Origin: DATMER01 sp963741305
GTDB taxonomy: Bacteria > Acidobacteriota > Thermoanaerobaculia > Multivoradales > UBA5704
NCBI GenBank assembly: GCA_963741305.1
Contig: CAVUHL010000003.1
Location: forward strand, 7,378,001 to 7,442,000
DNA: 64,000 bases
Reading direction: 5' to 3'
Of this stretch, positions 24,116-33,762 are shown piece by piece (the first letter of the stretch is position 1; every line of letters begins with the position of its first letter). The notes below the pieces were generated by a model. The model was given only the letters and a program-made list of their open reading frames with translations, did not search any database and was not told the origin of the DNA. The translations under genes and the position numbers were made by a program.

Positions 24116-26147
24116 TACAGCGCCTCTGATTCCAGAGATCACGGAAGAGGATATTAGGTGGATCTGTTCTCTGATGAAGCTAGATAGTTTGGACGAAGAG
24201 CGGCAATCGTTTTTGCTCAGCCGTTCCACTCTCGATGTGTCAGCCTGCCCGGGAAGTGGCAAGACCACTCTGGTTGTTGCGAAGCTTGCCGTCTTGGCGC
24301 GGAAATGGCCGTATCGAAGGAAAGGCATCTGCGTTCTTTCTCATACTAATGTTGCTCGCGAGGAAATTCAGCGCCTACTGGGCGGGAGTGTCGTTGGTCA
24401 GGGTCTACTAACCTATCCACACTTCATCGATACCATCCATGGGTTCGTAAATCGTTTTCTGGCACTGCCTTGGCTTCGCTCGAAAGGATTCCCTCCGCCT
24501 ACAATCGATGATGATGTAACGACGGCCTATCGGCGGGGAACCCTCAAGCATGAATATTGGACGGTACAGAATTTCCTTGAAGCTAAGCATAGCAGCTTTG
24601 ATCGCTTGCGCATTTGCGCTCGTGACTTGAGTTTTGTGCTTGGAGGGAAGACGTTTCCTGCCGGGCAACATACAAAAAGTTATAGGCTTGCGAAGCAAGC
24701 TGTCGAAGAAGCGGCCAAGGCAGGATATTTCTGCTATGATGAAATGTTCGTCTGGGCGCGTGCGTTTATAGAAGACTTCCCCGCAGCTGTTTCATGGCTA
24801 AGGCGGCGGTTTCCGCTCGTTATTATTGATGAAATGCAAGATACTGACGAAGTCCAAGGCGATATCCTGGGAACAATTTTTCCTGCTGCCTCGCCTGATA
24901 TTATTGTGCAGCGTGTAGGTGATCCCAACCAGACGCTTTTTGAAGATCCAGACGTTAATTCGGGTAAGAGAGAACAGTTCCCTGATCCCGCTCGTCAACT
25001 AAAAATCGCAAATAGCTTTAGATTTGGAGGCAAAATTGCAGGCTTAGCTTCGCCGTTCGCTGTTATGAGTGTGGGTCCGAAAGGGCTTTGCGGTATGGGC
25101 CCAAAAAGGAACTCTGGCATACTTTCTGAGTGTGCCGCGATCTTTGTATTTCCTGATAGCACAACAGCGGGAGTTATTGATAGCTATGGAAGACATATTC
25201 TCGAAAGCTTTGACGATTCTGCCTTGAGACATGGAAGAGTGACCGCCGTCGGCGCAGTACACCACGACGTTGCCGACATACCTCCAGGACATGCACACTT
25301 TCCGAAATCTGTGCCTCACTACTGGAGTGGTTACGCCTCTGAAATTGCGCGTAAGGAATCTAATCCTAGGACCCTAGCCCAATATTTTCGAGTAGCTCAA
25401 GCGGCCGTAAGTGATGCAGGAAATCTTTCGCCAGGAGTGGAGAGAATAGCAGCAGGCCTTGTTCGACTTGCCGGTCGGGTTGGAGACGGAAGCCACGTGA
25501 AGCGCAAGACGCGAATGCATCGCGCGATCATTGATGCGCTCGGAAGTAATGCTGAGGCCATCGCAGCGTACCGTCGCTTGCTTGCGATGAGTCTCATCAA
25601 GGGGGTGGCGTTGACTGAGTCGATTTGGGTTAACATGAAGGAGGATATTCTCGGCATAGCTTGTCTTCTCTGTGGCGGTGTCACCGACCAGTCTAAGGCG
25701 GCTGATTTTCTCGAATGGTCTGGGGTTGAGCCGTCTATTGCTGAGTGCTCTCAGGCTTTGCCGAATGCTGCAGCTCCCAATACCTATCGCGTTGTGAGTG
25801 GCGGAAGATTTGTTGATATTCGGCTGAGTTCAATTCATTTGGTCAAAGGGCAGACTCATCTTGCGACGTTGGTGCTTAACACTTTTTGGCACGGTCATTC
25901 ATCGCAGAGGATGTTGCCGTGGCTGCTTGGCGAGAAAGTTAATGTAAGCGGCGCCGGGCCACAGGATCGTAAACGTTTAGTGCAGGCTTACGTCGCAATG
26001 ACGAGGCCAAGTCACATGATTTGTCTCGCGGTTCCGCGTTCTAAGCTCGGTGACGACCAAGCGTTCTCCAGGCACTTGGCAATCCTCGCTGCTCGTGGCT
26101 GGCGTGTGGCTGAGATTGTCGACGGCGACTCTCATTGGCTAACGTAA
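24102..26147 (+). CDS. gajB: UvrD/Rep-like helicase, Gabija GajB-like
   Basis: 681 residues from ATG 24102 (or 24108), overlapping gajA by 14 bp. Superfamily 1A motifs: Walker A SACPGSGKTTLVVAKL (47-62), LSHTNVAREEI, Walker B PLVIIDEMQDTDEVQ near 238, VGDPNQTLF, SSIHLVKGQTH and AYVAMTRPSHM. The family unwinds DNA; in Gabija it is proposed to feed or activate GajA. G+C is far below its neighbours: I count 29 of 60 at 24121-24180 and 23 of 60 at 25141-25200, against 42 of 60 at 16441-16500, a sign of recent transfer. It is convergent with the Shango operon; a GCCCC/GGGGC hairpin (26180-26193) covers the opposing stop codon. Confidence 0.8.
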   Translation: MIMLDTAPLIPEITEEDIRWICSLMKLDSLDEERQSFLLSRSTLDVSACPGSGKTTLVVAKLAVLARKWPYRRKGICVLSHTNVAREEIQRLLGGSVVGQGLLTYPHFIDTIHGFVNRFLALPWLRSKGFPPPTIDDDVTTAYRRGTLKHEYWTVQNFLEAKHSSFDRLRICARDLSFVLGGKTFPAGQHTKSYRLAKQAVEEAAKAGYFCYDEMFVWARAFIEDFPAAVSWLRRRFPLVIIDEMQDTDEVQGDILGTIFPAASPDIIVQRVGDPNQTLFEDPDVNSGKREQFPDPARQLKIANSFRFGGKIAGLASPFAVMSVGPKGLCGMGPKRNSGILSECAAIFVFPDSTTAGVIDSYGRHILESFDDSALRHGRVTAVGAVHHDVADIPPGHAHFPKSVPHYWSGYASEIARKESNPRTLAQYFRVAQAAVSDAGNLSPGVERIAAGLVRLAGRVGDGSHVKRKTRMHRAIIDALGSNAEAIAAYRRLLAMSLIKGVALTESIWVNMKEDILGIACLLCGGVTDQSKAADFLEWSGVEPSIAECSQALPNAAAPNTYRVVSGGRFVDIRLSSIHLVKGQTHLATLVLNTFWHGHSSQRMLPWLLGEKVNVSGAGPQDRKRLVQAYVAMTRPSHMICLAVPRSKLGDDQAFSRHLAILAARGWRVAEIVDGDSHWLT

Positions 26148-26185
26148 CATTCGATTCTCCCCTCGACCCCAGTCCCGAAGCCCCT

Positions 26186-28468
26186 TTAGGGGCGATGGCA
26201 CGCGGGCGCGAAGACCCGCCCCAGCGCCGCCATCGCCCCCTCTACATCCAGGACCCCGGCTGCATAGTCCACCGCCAGGGTCTCTTCGTCCAGCCACGGG
26301 TGGAACTTCTCGCGGACCTTGTTGAGGGCGCGCTTCGCCAAGGCGACGGGGTTCGGCGGGGCTTCGGACGCAACCTTCCGGATCTCGGCTTCGACCGCCT
26401 CCGGCGTCTTGTATTCGAAGACCAGAGCCACGCCCTCGCGGGTGAGGTCGAGGCCGCGGCTGGCGAGCCATAGGACCAGGGTGTCCATCACGCGGTCGCC
26501 GGCCCAAGGGAAAAAGAGGGTGCGGCTGCCGTCCTGGATCAGCGAGCGCTCGTGGAGGAGGTAGCGGTGGAAGTTTTCCCTTCCTTCCGCGAGCAACTCC
26601 CGGGCGCCCGCGTTGAGGTAGGCCGGAAGCTCGAAGCTCTGGTAGAGGCGCAGCATCTCCTCGCGCACCCGGTCGTGGACCGGCGCTGCCGCCCGCTCCG
26701 TGAAGGCTGGCGGCTTGCCGCCCGCGGCGGGTTTCAGCTCGACGACCTTGTCCCGCTCGTTGACGGCGACCACCACCCAGCGTCTACCGCCGAAGATGAC
26801 GTGGCGCCCTGGGAACAGGGATTCCGTGAATGGCGCGCTCCCCAGGTTCCGGCCGCCGGCCACGACGCGATACTCCTCCGCGCTGCTGAAGGCGGCGAAG
26901 AAGGTGTAGTGATTGGTGATGGTTTCTCCCAGCTCCGCCAGAACGAGCTCGCCGGAGTGGTCCTGCTGGATGAGCTCGTTTTTCCCGAGCGCGCGCAGAA
27001 ATCGGGCGAAGAGGGCCTGATCCACGCGCTCGAAGGGTCCGCTCTGGCAGAGCGCCCGCCAAGCCTGGTCTGCGCGCACGGCTCCAAGTTGGGCGATTGT
27101 CGAAAGGAGCTGCTGCACCAAGGTCGAGAGGTGGAGCCCTCGCAGGTCGGGCGGCTCGCACCAGCCCCGCAGGAGCAGCTCGACGACCGCGATGGTTTCG
27201 ACCAGGTCGGAGCGCAGGGAGTCATGGGGCGCGGTGGCCGGTTCGACAGACGGCTCTTGAATATAAATGCGCAGGATGGCTGGATCGCCGGTCCGGCCGG
27301 AGCGGCCCAGCCGCTGGCGCAGGCTCGCGACTGAGGGAGGAGGGCCGACTTGGGCGACGCTGGTGATGACCGAGATGTCGATGCCCAGCTCTAGGGTGGA
27401 GGTGCAGACCGCGGTCGCCGGACGGCTCTGGTCCTTGAGCGCGGCTTCGGCGTCCTCCCGCAGATCCTTGGAGAGGCTCCCGTGGTGCGGCCAGAACTCG
27501 TTAGGTACCCGGTGGTGCTCGCAGAGGCGACGCAGAAGGTCGGCCAGGGTTTCGACCCGGGCGCGGGCATTGGCAAAGATCAGATGGTGGCCGCCGCGCA
27601 AGTTGTCGAAGAGGTGCCTTGTGATCGCGAGCAGGTCGCCGTCCGTCATGTCCTCGGTCGGGACCTCTTGGCCGGCTGCGAGCCGCGCTTTGGCTTCCTC
27701 GGGGGAGAGAGGCGGGGGCAGACGGCGATAGCCGCGTACCTGGAGCCACAGCTCCTGGCCAGGGGCGGTGGACTGGATGCGCTGCACGGCCTCTCCCTGG
27801 CGCGGGCGCAGGAATTCACAGGCGAGGCCGGGATCGCCAAGCGTGGCGGAGAGGCCGATCCGCGGCACGCGACGGCGCACGGCCAGCTCGATCCGGTGAA
27901 GAAGGGACTGAAGTTGCGCGCCGCGCTCGTTGCCAAGAAATACGTGCAGTTCGTCGACGACGACGAATTCCAGGCGCTCGAACATCCGCCGCACCTCGTG
28001 GCCGCGGAGCACGAAGAAGGCTTCCAGGGACTCGGGGGTGATAATGAGCACGCCCGCGGGCTTCTCGATCACCTTTCGCTTGTGCCCCATCCCCACGTCT
28101 CCGTGCCAGCGGTGCACGGGGATCTCCAACTCCTGGCAGAGCAGATCGAGACGCTGGAACTGATCGTTGATGAGCGCACGCAGAGGGCTGACATAGAGCG
28201 CCCGGATGCTGCCTCCGGGATCGTCGATCAGGGTTGAAAGGATCGGCAGGAAGGCCGCTTCGGTCTTGCCGCCCGCGGTGGCGGCGGAGATGACGAGGTC
28301 GTGCTCCCGGCCGAGGATTGCCGGGATCGACTGTTCCTGGATGTCGCGCAGCTCCGACCAGCCGGTGCGCCAGATCCAGCGCTGGATCTTGGGGTGCAGC
28401 CGGAGAAAGGCCGAGGACTCCGCCCGGGAGCCGGGCTCAGAGCCGGAAGGAGGCGAGGTCGTCATCAC
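26186..28468 (-). CDS. sngC: Lhr-like DEAD/DEAH helicase, Shango SngC-like
   Basis: 760 residues. Superfamily 2 motifs: Walker A SAATAGGKTEAAF near 60, YVSPLRALIND, DELH box VVVDELHVFLG near 169, GLSATLGDPG, STLELGIDI and RQRLGRSGRTGDP. The domain beyond residue 450 is helical and beta-rich, as in Lhr-type helicases. Start at 28468 or 28465 (two ATGs); the gene begins 32 bp inside the ATPase gene, so translation is probably coupled. With a TerB protein and an ATPase it completes the three-part Shango anti-phage architecture known from the literature. Confidence 0.75.
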   Translation of the reverse strand: MMTTSPPSGSEPGSRAESSAFLRLHPKIQRWIWRTGWSELRDIQEQSIPAILGREHDLVISAATAGGKTEAAFLPILSTLIDDPGGSIRALYVSPLRALINDQFQRLDLLCQELEIPVHRWHGDVGMGHKRKVIEKPAGVLIITPESLEAFFVLRGHEVRRMFERLEFVVVDELHVFLGNERGAQLQSLLHRIELAVRRRVPRIGLSATLGDPGLACEFLRPRQGEAVQRIQSTAPGQELWLQVRGYRRLPPPLSPEEAKARLAAGQEVPTEDMTDGDLLAITRHLFDNLRGGHHLIFANARARVETLADLLRRLCEHHRVPNEFWPHHGSLSKDLREDAEAALKDQSRPATAVCTSTLELGIDISVITSVAQVGPPPSVASLRQRLGRSGRTGDPAILRIYIQEPSVEPATAPHDSLRSDLVETIAVVELLLRGWCEPPDLRGLHLSTLVQQLLSTIAQLGAVRADQAWRALCQSGPFERVDQALFARFLRALGKNELIQQDHSGELVLAELGETITNHYTFFAAFSSAEEYRVVAGGRNLGSAPFTESLFPGRHVIFGGRRWVVVAVNERDKVVELKPAAGGKPPAFTERAAAPVHDRVREEMLRLYQSFELPAYLNAGARELLAEGRENFHRYLLHERSLIQDGSRTLFFPWAGDRVMDTLVLWLASRGLDLTREGVALVFEYKTPEAVEAEIRKVASEAPPNPVALAKRALNKVREKFHPWLDEETLAVDYAAGVLDVEGAMAALGRVFAPACHRP

Positions 28469-29798
28469 CGCTGGCAGTGGCTCCTTCGGAAACGATGCTG
28501 TCCTCTTCAGCTTCGAGCGGCTGCAGGTCCGGGTTGGCCTCGGCGGTCAGCTCGATGTCCCCCAGGAGATGGCGCCAATCGATCTGGGGGTTCTGCTCCA
28601 GCACGGCGAGCAGCTCCAGGAACGCGCGAATGGTGCTTCGGGGCGTGCGGAAGTAGGCGTCGCCGATCCGCTGCGAGCAATGCTCCATGAAGGCGACAAG
28701 GGCCTCGTCGGGCAGGAGATAGGCGGCGGGATCGCCGGAGGCATAGACGTGGCGCAGGTTGCGGAGCAGCACGTAGAGCTCTTCGGGGGTGAGACCCGGC
28801 AGGGGGACCACCGGGCCGCTCAAATCCTTGAGACCGTCCGCGGCGAAGCGGTTCTGCGCCAGGCGAGACTGCAGAGCCTCATAGCTGTAGAGGCCCCGGC
28901 GCGGGTCCATGAGGAACTCCGGCGTGCCGCCGAAAAGGATGCCGAGGCCGACCGCCGAGCCCTGCAGGCTGTCGTTGACGATGCGGAGGATGAGCTCGTA
29001 GTTGCTATTCCGCGCGCGGGTGTTCGCGAGTTTGTAGAGGTTGACCATCTCGTCGAAGCAGACGACGAATCCTCCATAGCCTGCCAGGCGTACGAAGCGG
29101 GCGAAGAGCTTGAGGTGATCGTAGATGCTTGCGTCGTCGATGATCGTGCGCACGCCCAGCGCCTTGCGGGCGTCGGTCCGCGTCGCAAACTCCCCCCGCA
29201 GCCAGCGCACGGCATCCGACTTGAGGCGGTCGTTGCCTTCGTCGTGGCCCTGCCAGTAGGCGGCGACCACCTCGGCGAAGTCGTAGCCGCCCGGCATCTC
29301 GGAGAGCGCGGCGAGACGCGCGTCGAGGACGGCGCGCGTGGCGACGCCACGATCCCGCGCCTCCTGGAGGGCCGAAGTGACAAATCGCTCCACGACGCTC
29401 GGCATGGCGCCGCCTTCGGGACGCGTGCGAGTGGCGAGATTGGCCATGAGGTCGGCGTAGAGGGTCCGCGCCTCGCCTCCGGTCGAGTGCAGCCGACGGC
29501 TGGGAGAGAGATCGGTCTGGGCTGCGACGAGCCCCTTCTCCAGGCCGATCGAGCGCACGAGGTGGAGGAAGAAGGTCTTGCCGGATCCATACTCGCCGAT
29601 GACGAACCGCATGGCGGAGCCGCCGTCGGCCACGCGGTCGAGGTCCTGGAGCAGAGCCCGCACCTCTTCGGCGCGGCCGACCTGGATGTGCTGATGCCCG
29701 CGCCGGGGCACGACTCCGGCGCGGAGGGATTGGATGATGGCGTCGCGGTCCCGGGCCCGCAGTTTCTGAGGGCCGGTAGCGACGGTAATCTCGGTCAT
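28437..29798 (-). CDS. sngB: P-loop ATPase with BREX-type ATP-binding domain (DUF2791-like), Shango SngB-like
   Basis: 453 residues. The N-terminal part RRGHQHIQVGRAEEV leads into Walker A FVIGEYGSGKTFFLHLVR near 65-82; Walker B FVVCFDEMVNLYKL is near 244, followed by a sensor ILFGGTPEFLMDP. The layout fits the BREX-type ATP-binding domain family (DUF2791), also used in TerB-linked operons. Its start overlaps the TerB gene stop by 4 bp and its end overlaps the helicase start by 32 bp. Probable role: an ATP-driven switch between the TerB-domain sensor and the helicase; this is inferred from operon structure. Confidence 0.75.
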   Translation of the reverse strand: MTEITVATGPQKLRARDRDAIIQSLRAGVVPRRGHQHIQVGRAEEVRALLQDLDRVADGGSAMRFVIGEYGSGKTFFLHLVRSIGLEKGLVAAQTDLSPSRRLHSTGGEARTLYADLMANLATRTRPEGGAMPSVVERFVTSALQEARDRGVATRAVLDARLAALSEMPGGYDFAEVVAAYWQGHDEGNDRLKSDAVRWLRGEFATRTDARKALGVRTIIDDASIYDHLKLFARFVRLAGYGGFVVCFDEMVNLYKLANTRARNSNYELILRIVNDSLQGSAVGLGILFGGTPEFLMDPRRGLYSYEALQSRLAQNRFAADGLKDLSGPVVPLPGLTPEELYVLLRNLRHVYASGDPAAYLLPDEALVAFMEHCSQRIGDAYFRTPRSTIRAFLELLAVLEQNPQIDWRHLLGDIELTAEANPDLQPLEAEEDSIVSEGATASGDDDLASFRL

Positions 29799-32113
29799 GG
29801 CAACATCTCCTGAAGGACTTCCTTGTCGATCTCGATCAGCTCGTCCCCTTCGAGCAGGGGCGCGCCGCAGATGGTGAAGGCGGCCTCGTTGATGACTTCG
29901 AGGGCGCCGTCGGGAAGGAGGCCGAGAGCGTCGGCCAGCCGCTCGACCTGCGCCCGTTCCCAGGTCGCGGAGCCGGCGAGGTGTAACAGAAGCGCGGAAT
30001 GGGGGCTGTCGAGGCCAGCGATGGCGTAGTCGTCGGCAGTAGGAGCTTGGGCGGGCGGCGGAGCGGGAGCGGTTGTCTCCTCGTCGACGAAGATCTCGCC
30101 GAGGAGGCGGGAGACCCGCTCGGTTTCCGCGAGCTTCGCCCGCACCTTGTCGAGATCGAGCTCGACGGACTGCGACGCGGCCTGGGCGGGCCGCGGGATG
30201 GCAAATCCCTGCGGCAGCTCGGCCGGCCGCACTGGGACGGGCTCCTCGGCAGGCGCCCTCTGCGCGCTCATGAGCTGGTGCATGTCGGAGTAGACCGACT
30301 GGGAATCGAGGCCGAGGAGCGGGTACATCTTGCTTAGAACCTTCACTTCGTCGGGGGCGAGGTGGCCGTCAGCGCCAGCGAGGGAGATCAGGAAGGCGCC
30401 GAGTGCATGGCGATCATCCTTGCCGACCTCTTCGATGCTCTTCTTAGCGCGGGTGAGGGTCGGAGGGTCGGCCGCGAGCCAGCGGAAGTGGGCTTCGAGC
30501 CGGGCGCGATCGGCGTTCGGCAGGTTGAGGGACGCGTCGAGGTGTTCCATCAGGTGGCGTTCCTCATCGATCGAGACTTCACCGTCGGCGGCGGCGACCA
30601 TTGCAGCTAGATGCAGGAGAACGGCTGCGCCTTTGTATGCTGGCGAGGGCTTTTCACGTGTGCCCCCGGGGAGGCGGAAGAGGGCTGCGCGCCGGGCGCG
30701 GGCGAGCGATGCGCCCCCGAGCGCTACGTCCGGCTCGATGCCAAGGCCGCGCGAGGCGAGAAAGTCGCTGAGGGTTTCGAGCTCGCGCCGTGAGGGGCGC
30801 CCCTCCTCTTTGCTCGGCCATCGAGTCAGAAGGTCGGGCGAGTCGATCAGAGCGAGATCGCGGCTGTCGAGCTGCGCTTCGAGCCAAGCGCCGAGGGCGT
30901 GGGTCGCCTCGTTGCCCCGGCCATGAGCCAGCAGCGCGGGTAGCAAGGCGATGGCCGGTGGGCTGGCCGTCTCGCCCGTTCTGCCGACCCAGCGGCTGTA
31001 AGGGTCGAGCTCCTGAGTGCACTGCTCTGCCAATTGCCGCAGCCGGTCAAAGGTCGCCGATGTGTGTGCGACATCGGGCAGGTCGGTGGTCAGTGTGACT
31101 AGGCCGCCGAACGAGGCGCTGGCCGGTTGGTAGTCGATCTTGAGACGTGTCTTGTTGGCGCGGAGGCGTATGCCGTCACCGAAGCTCTCCCGGTACCGCA
31201 AGAGGTAGAGCTCGCGGAATTCCTCCGGACAACGTTGCGCCGGTGTCCGCAAGGAGAGCTCGGGAGCCGTCAGCACCCACGAAAGCGCCCACTCGGGCGG
31301 GAGGGACTTCTCCTCGGTCGCGAAGACGCCCAGAGCCAGCCGGACAGCAATTGGAAGCTCCCACCCGTCGCGCTTCATCGGTGGCCGTAGCTCGTCGGTG
31401 TCGATCGAGCGTCGGAGGAGGAGCCCCAGACCGTGCAAGTTCGACGCGTACCGCCGGAAGGAGTTGCTGCCTCTATAGATGGCGAGCAGCCTCTCGATCT
31501 CAGCGCGGATGGCGTCGATCTCCGCGGTGGGGATCTTCGACTGGGCATTATCGAAGAGCATGCGCCGCTCGAGACCGTAGAAGAAGAGGAAGACGTAGCC
31601 GATTCCCGCCTCGGGAGCGCTCCGGCCGCCAGCGAGCCACTGCAGGTAGGCGGAGCGGCAGGCAGGAGGGATGTTCAAGTAGGACGGCCAGTAGGACATC
31701 AGGCGTCCCTCGAAATCTGCATTGCGCTTGTCGACGGGGAGGGATGAGTCCAGGAGGGCCGGTTCGGCGTCGAGCGCCCAATCCTTGACGGCTTGGAGCC
31801 CACTGCCGACATAGAGCATGCCTTTCGGCAAGGAGAATCCCGCGACTTCGACGGTCTCGCCAGGAGGGACCCAGCGCGCAGCCGGGGAGCGCAGGCCCGG
31901 GGCTCTCGTTCGGGGGCTGGGAATGTTGGTGAAGCCCGGCGTTGATGCCTGCGTGGCACTGGGGGGCAGCGGTTGAACCCTGGAACGTGGGACGCTCTCG
32001 CCTTGGCTTCCTACCAAGCTGATCGGGTTCTGACCTGCGGTGGAACTGGCGCTGTGTTTGTGCAGTGCCCAGATGAGCACGGCCACCACCGCCAGGAGAA
32101 AGATCCAGAACAT
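29795..32113 (-). CDS. sngA: Membrane-anchored TerB-N/TerB/TerB-C protein, Shango SngA-like
   Basis: 772 residues from ATG 32113 with a strong GGAGGA site. Residues 2-17 (FWIFLLAVVAVLIWAL) are a single membrane anchor, then a disordered Ser/Pro linker to about 90. A TerB-N-like domain (FSLPKGMLYVGSGL, RLMSYWPSYLNIPPACRSAY) spans about 95-330. A TerB helical domain near 495-610 has LLHLAAMVAAADGEVSIDEE and SLAGADGHLAPDEV, two acidic metal-binding-like loops. A TerB-C region lies near 680-772. First gene of the leftward operon; its promoter region (32114-32191) abuts the right large inverted repeat. TerB domains are linked to membrane-stress and phage responses; the anchor would place the system at the inner membrane. 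Confidence 0.75.
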   Translation of the reverse strand: MFWIFLLAVVAVLIWALHKHSASSTAGQNPISLVGSQGESVPRSRVQPLPPSATQASTPGFTNIPSPRTRAPGLRSPAARWVPPGETVEVAGFSLPKGMLYVGSGLQAVKDWALDAEPALLDSSLPVDKRNADFEGRLMSYWPSYLNIPPACRSAYLQWLAGGRSAPEAGIGYVFLFFYGLERRMLFDNAQSKIPTAEIDAIRAEIERLLAIYRGSNSFRRYASNLHGLGLLLRRSIDTDELRPPMKRDGWELPIAVRLALGVFATEEKSLPPEWALSWVLTAPELSLRTPAQRCPEEFRELYLLRYRESFGDGIRLRANKTRLKIDYQPASASFGGLVTLTTDLPDVAHTSATFDRLRQLAEQCTQELDPYSRWVGRTGETASPPAIALLPALLAHGRGNEATHALGAWLEAQLDSRDLALIDSPDLLTRWPSKEEGRPSRRELETLSDFLASRGLGIEPDVALGGASLARARRAALFRLPGGTREKPSPAYKGAAVLLHLAAMVAAADGEVSIDEERHLMEHLDASLNLPNADRARLEAHFRWLAADPPTLTRAKKSIEEVGKDDRHALGAFLISLAGADGHLAPDEVKVLSKMYPLLGLDSQSVYSDMHQLMSAQRAPAEEPVPVRPAELPQGFAIPRPAQAASQSVELDLDKVRAKLAETERVSRLLGEIFVDEETTAPAPPPAQAPTADDYAIAGLDSPHSALLLHLAGSATWERAQVERLADALGLLPDGALEVINEAAFTICGAPLLEGDELIEIDKEVLQEMLP

Positions 32114-32191
32114 CCCGTCCTCCAGCCCTTAGATGAACGTAGTTAATGCAGTCTACTTCAAATACGTTGGGTGGAGTGACCAAAAACGTAG

Positions 32192-33330
32192 TTCTGATTA
32201 CTGCTCTTTCCGGCTGAGCCGCTTCCCGCAAAGGCTTGGCCGGCAGTGGTTTAGCCGCGCTGATCCGTCGCGGTCTCCCCCTCGCGGGCGGCTCACATAG
32301 CGAAAACGAAACTAGTTCCGTTTTTTGAGGCGAGCAAAAGCCCGCCGGGCTTGCCTTTGCTCGATGTCGGCCGGGCGCGTTTCCTGGTTTAAACCTGCGT
32401 AGAAAAGCAGTCACGGGAAGGGGGTTTGGACGGGGGCGGGTGGGTGGAGGCGCCGCGGCTGGCGCGGACGAGCACGAGACGCCGTCAGGCGGCTCGCGCG
32501 CAGCGCGCCAAGACGCGGCGCCGTAGGGCGGGTGGGTCCGCGGGCGGGCGGTGGGGGTGGGTGGGCGGGATGGAGATCGACTCGGCAGTTTGGCGCAGCG
32601 CAGCGGAGCCAATCTGCCGGACCCTGCTTGGGGGGAGGGCCCCGTAGCGTGCTCGATACGCTTCGGGGATGCGTTCCGGGGGAGGCCCGGGTAGGTGCCC
32701 GCGCCTGGTTTGACATAAGCCCCGCTTATGTAAAGGCGCAGCCCGGAGGCGGGGAGTGGCGCGCAGGGCGGGGTTCGGGTAAGGCGCGCTTACCGGAACT
32801 CCCGACCTGCGTTTGCGCCGCCCCCGCCGGAGCCAGGGGCGGGCAGCTCCCGGGCCGTAGGGCGGGGGAAAGGTCCGGAATGCCACGGCACGTTGCGGGG
32901 CCCGAGGGCGGGGGAAATGAAAGAGGGCGGGTGGCGCGGGGAATGGGTGGGCGCGACGGAGGAACGGAGGACGGAACGGCCGCAGTCTCTGGCGCGTCCC
33001 ACCCGGCCTTGTGGGTTGGAGGTTGCCGTCCGCGATGAGGCTGAGCAAAGCGCGGGTGGGAGCAGTTCGGCGAGCAGCTTGCGCGGAGCCGATCTGCGGG
33101 GGGACGTTGCCGTCCGCACGGTGGCCGAGGCGACGGAGGAGCTCGGGGGCGGGTGCGGTGGGCGGGCGAGAGCTGCTCCGGCGCTACCACGAGGGCTCGC
33201 AGGAGAGGGGGCGCTTGCGTCAGCGAGCTGGGGGTAGCTCGCCGTCCACGACCAGGCCGGAGCTTGCGCGGGTGGGCGGGAGGGTTGCCGTCCCCGATGG
33301 AGAGCGGTGGAACTTGAGACGGGGCTTTGA
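32192..33330 (-). repeat. Large GC-rich non-coding inverted repeat, right copy
   Basis: Inverted partner of 6150-7395, about 1.1 kb, with the three hairpins at 32303-32324, 32713-32731 and 32778-32794 and GTTGCCGTCC units near 33022, 33105, 33233 (variant) and 33283. No credible gene in either strand. The outer end stops just short of the 33335-33709 gene. The 24.8 kb between the inner ends of the two copies hold the integrative element and the defence island. Confidence 0.85.
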
Positions 33331-33334
33331 TCGG

Positions 33335-33709
33335 CTATGGCTGCGAACTCTGGCTAGATGGAGGAGTCTGAAAGGGTGTCCCAGGGCTGGAGCTGCACTT
33401 CAGAGAACCAAAATCGAAGGCTAAATCCTGGACCTCGCAACGCAATTGCTCCACGCTTCGCGTCGCAGCATGGATATCTTCCTGAAGGGTGGGATGTCCT
33501 TCCTCACAAGCCTTGACCTCTGCCCGAAGGAGTTCCACCTCCTTGCTCAACGCCGCGAATTTTGCGGTGAAGTTCAAGGCAGTGCCAACTCCAGCAAAGA
33601 GGAGAAGGATAATCGGCCAGTATTTGAGCGCTGTATCCAGTCCCCCTGGTGTAGGAGGCTTCTTATCTGGCTCCGGGACTTTGCCCGTATCTCCCGCCGG
33701 GGGAATCAC
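33335..33709 (-). CDS. Small single-pass membrane protein with coiled coil
   Basis: 124 residues from GTG 33709. A Pro-rich N-terminus (VPEPDKKPPTPGG) precedes one transmembrane helix near 30-47 (YWPIILLLFAGVGTALNF), followed by a coiled coil (about 50-100, LSKEVELLRAEVKACEEG) and a Ser/Pro tail. No family recognised. It is the last gene of a leftward trio, 53 bp after the propeller-like protein. The 3' part lies close to the large repeat, so the tail may be repeat-derived. Confidence 0.55.
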   Translation of the reverse strand: MIPPAGDTGKVPEPDKKPPTPGGLDTALKYWPIILLLFAGVGTALNFTAKFAALSKEVELLRAEVKACEEGHPTLQEDIHAATRSVEQLRCEVQDLAFDFGSLKCSSSPGTPFQTPPSSQSSQP

Positions 33710-33762
33710 CGGTCCTGCCCCTCATCCTCACCCATCCTTGTCACTCGGAAGAGCGCTACTTC

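Noticed and set aside
26180..26193. Rho-independent terminator between gajB and sngC
   Set aside because: A 5-bp GCCCC/GGGGC hairpin exists, but there is no T run on either strand and it overlaps the sngC stop codon.
28437..29798. BREX system
   Set aside because: The ATPase resembles the BREX ATP-binding domain family, but PglX, PglZ and BrxL genes are absent; the TerB and Lhr-like partners fit Shango.
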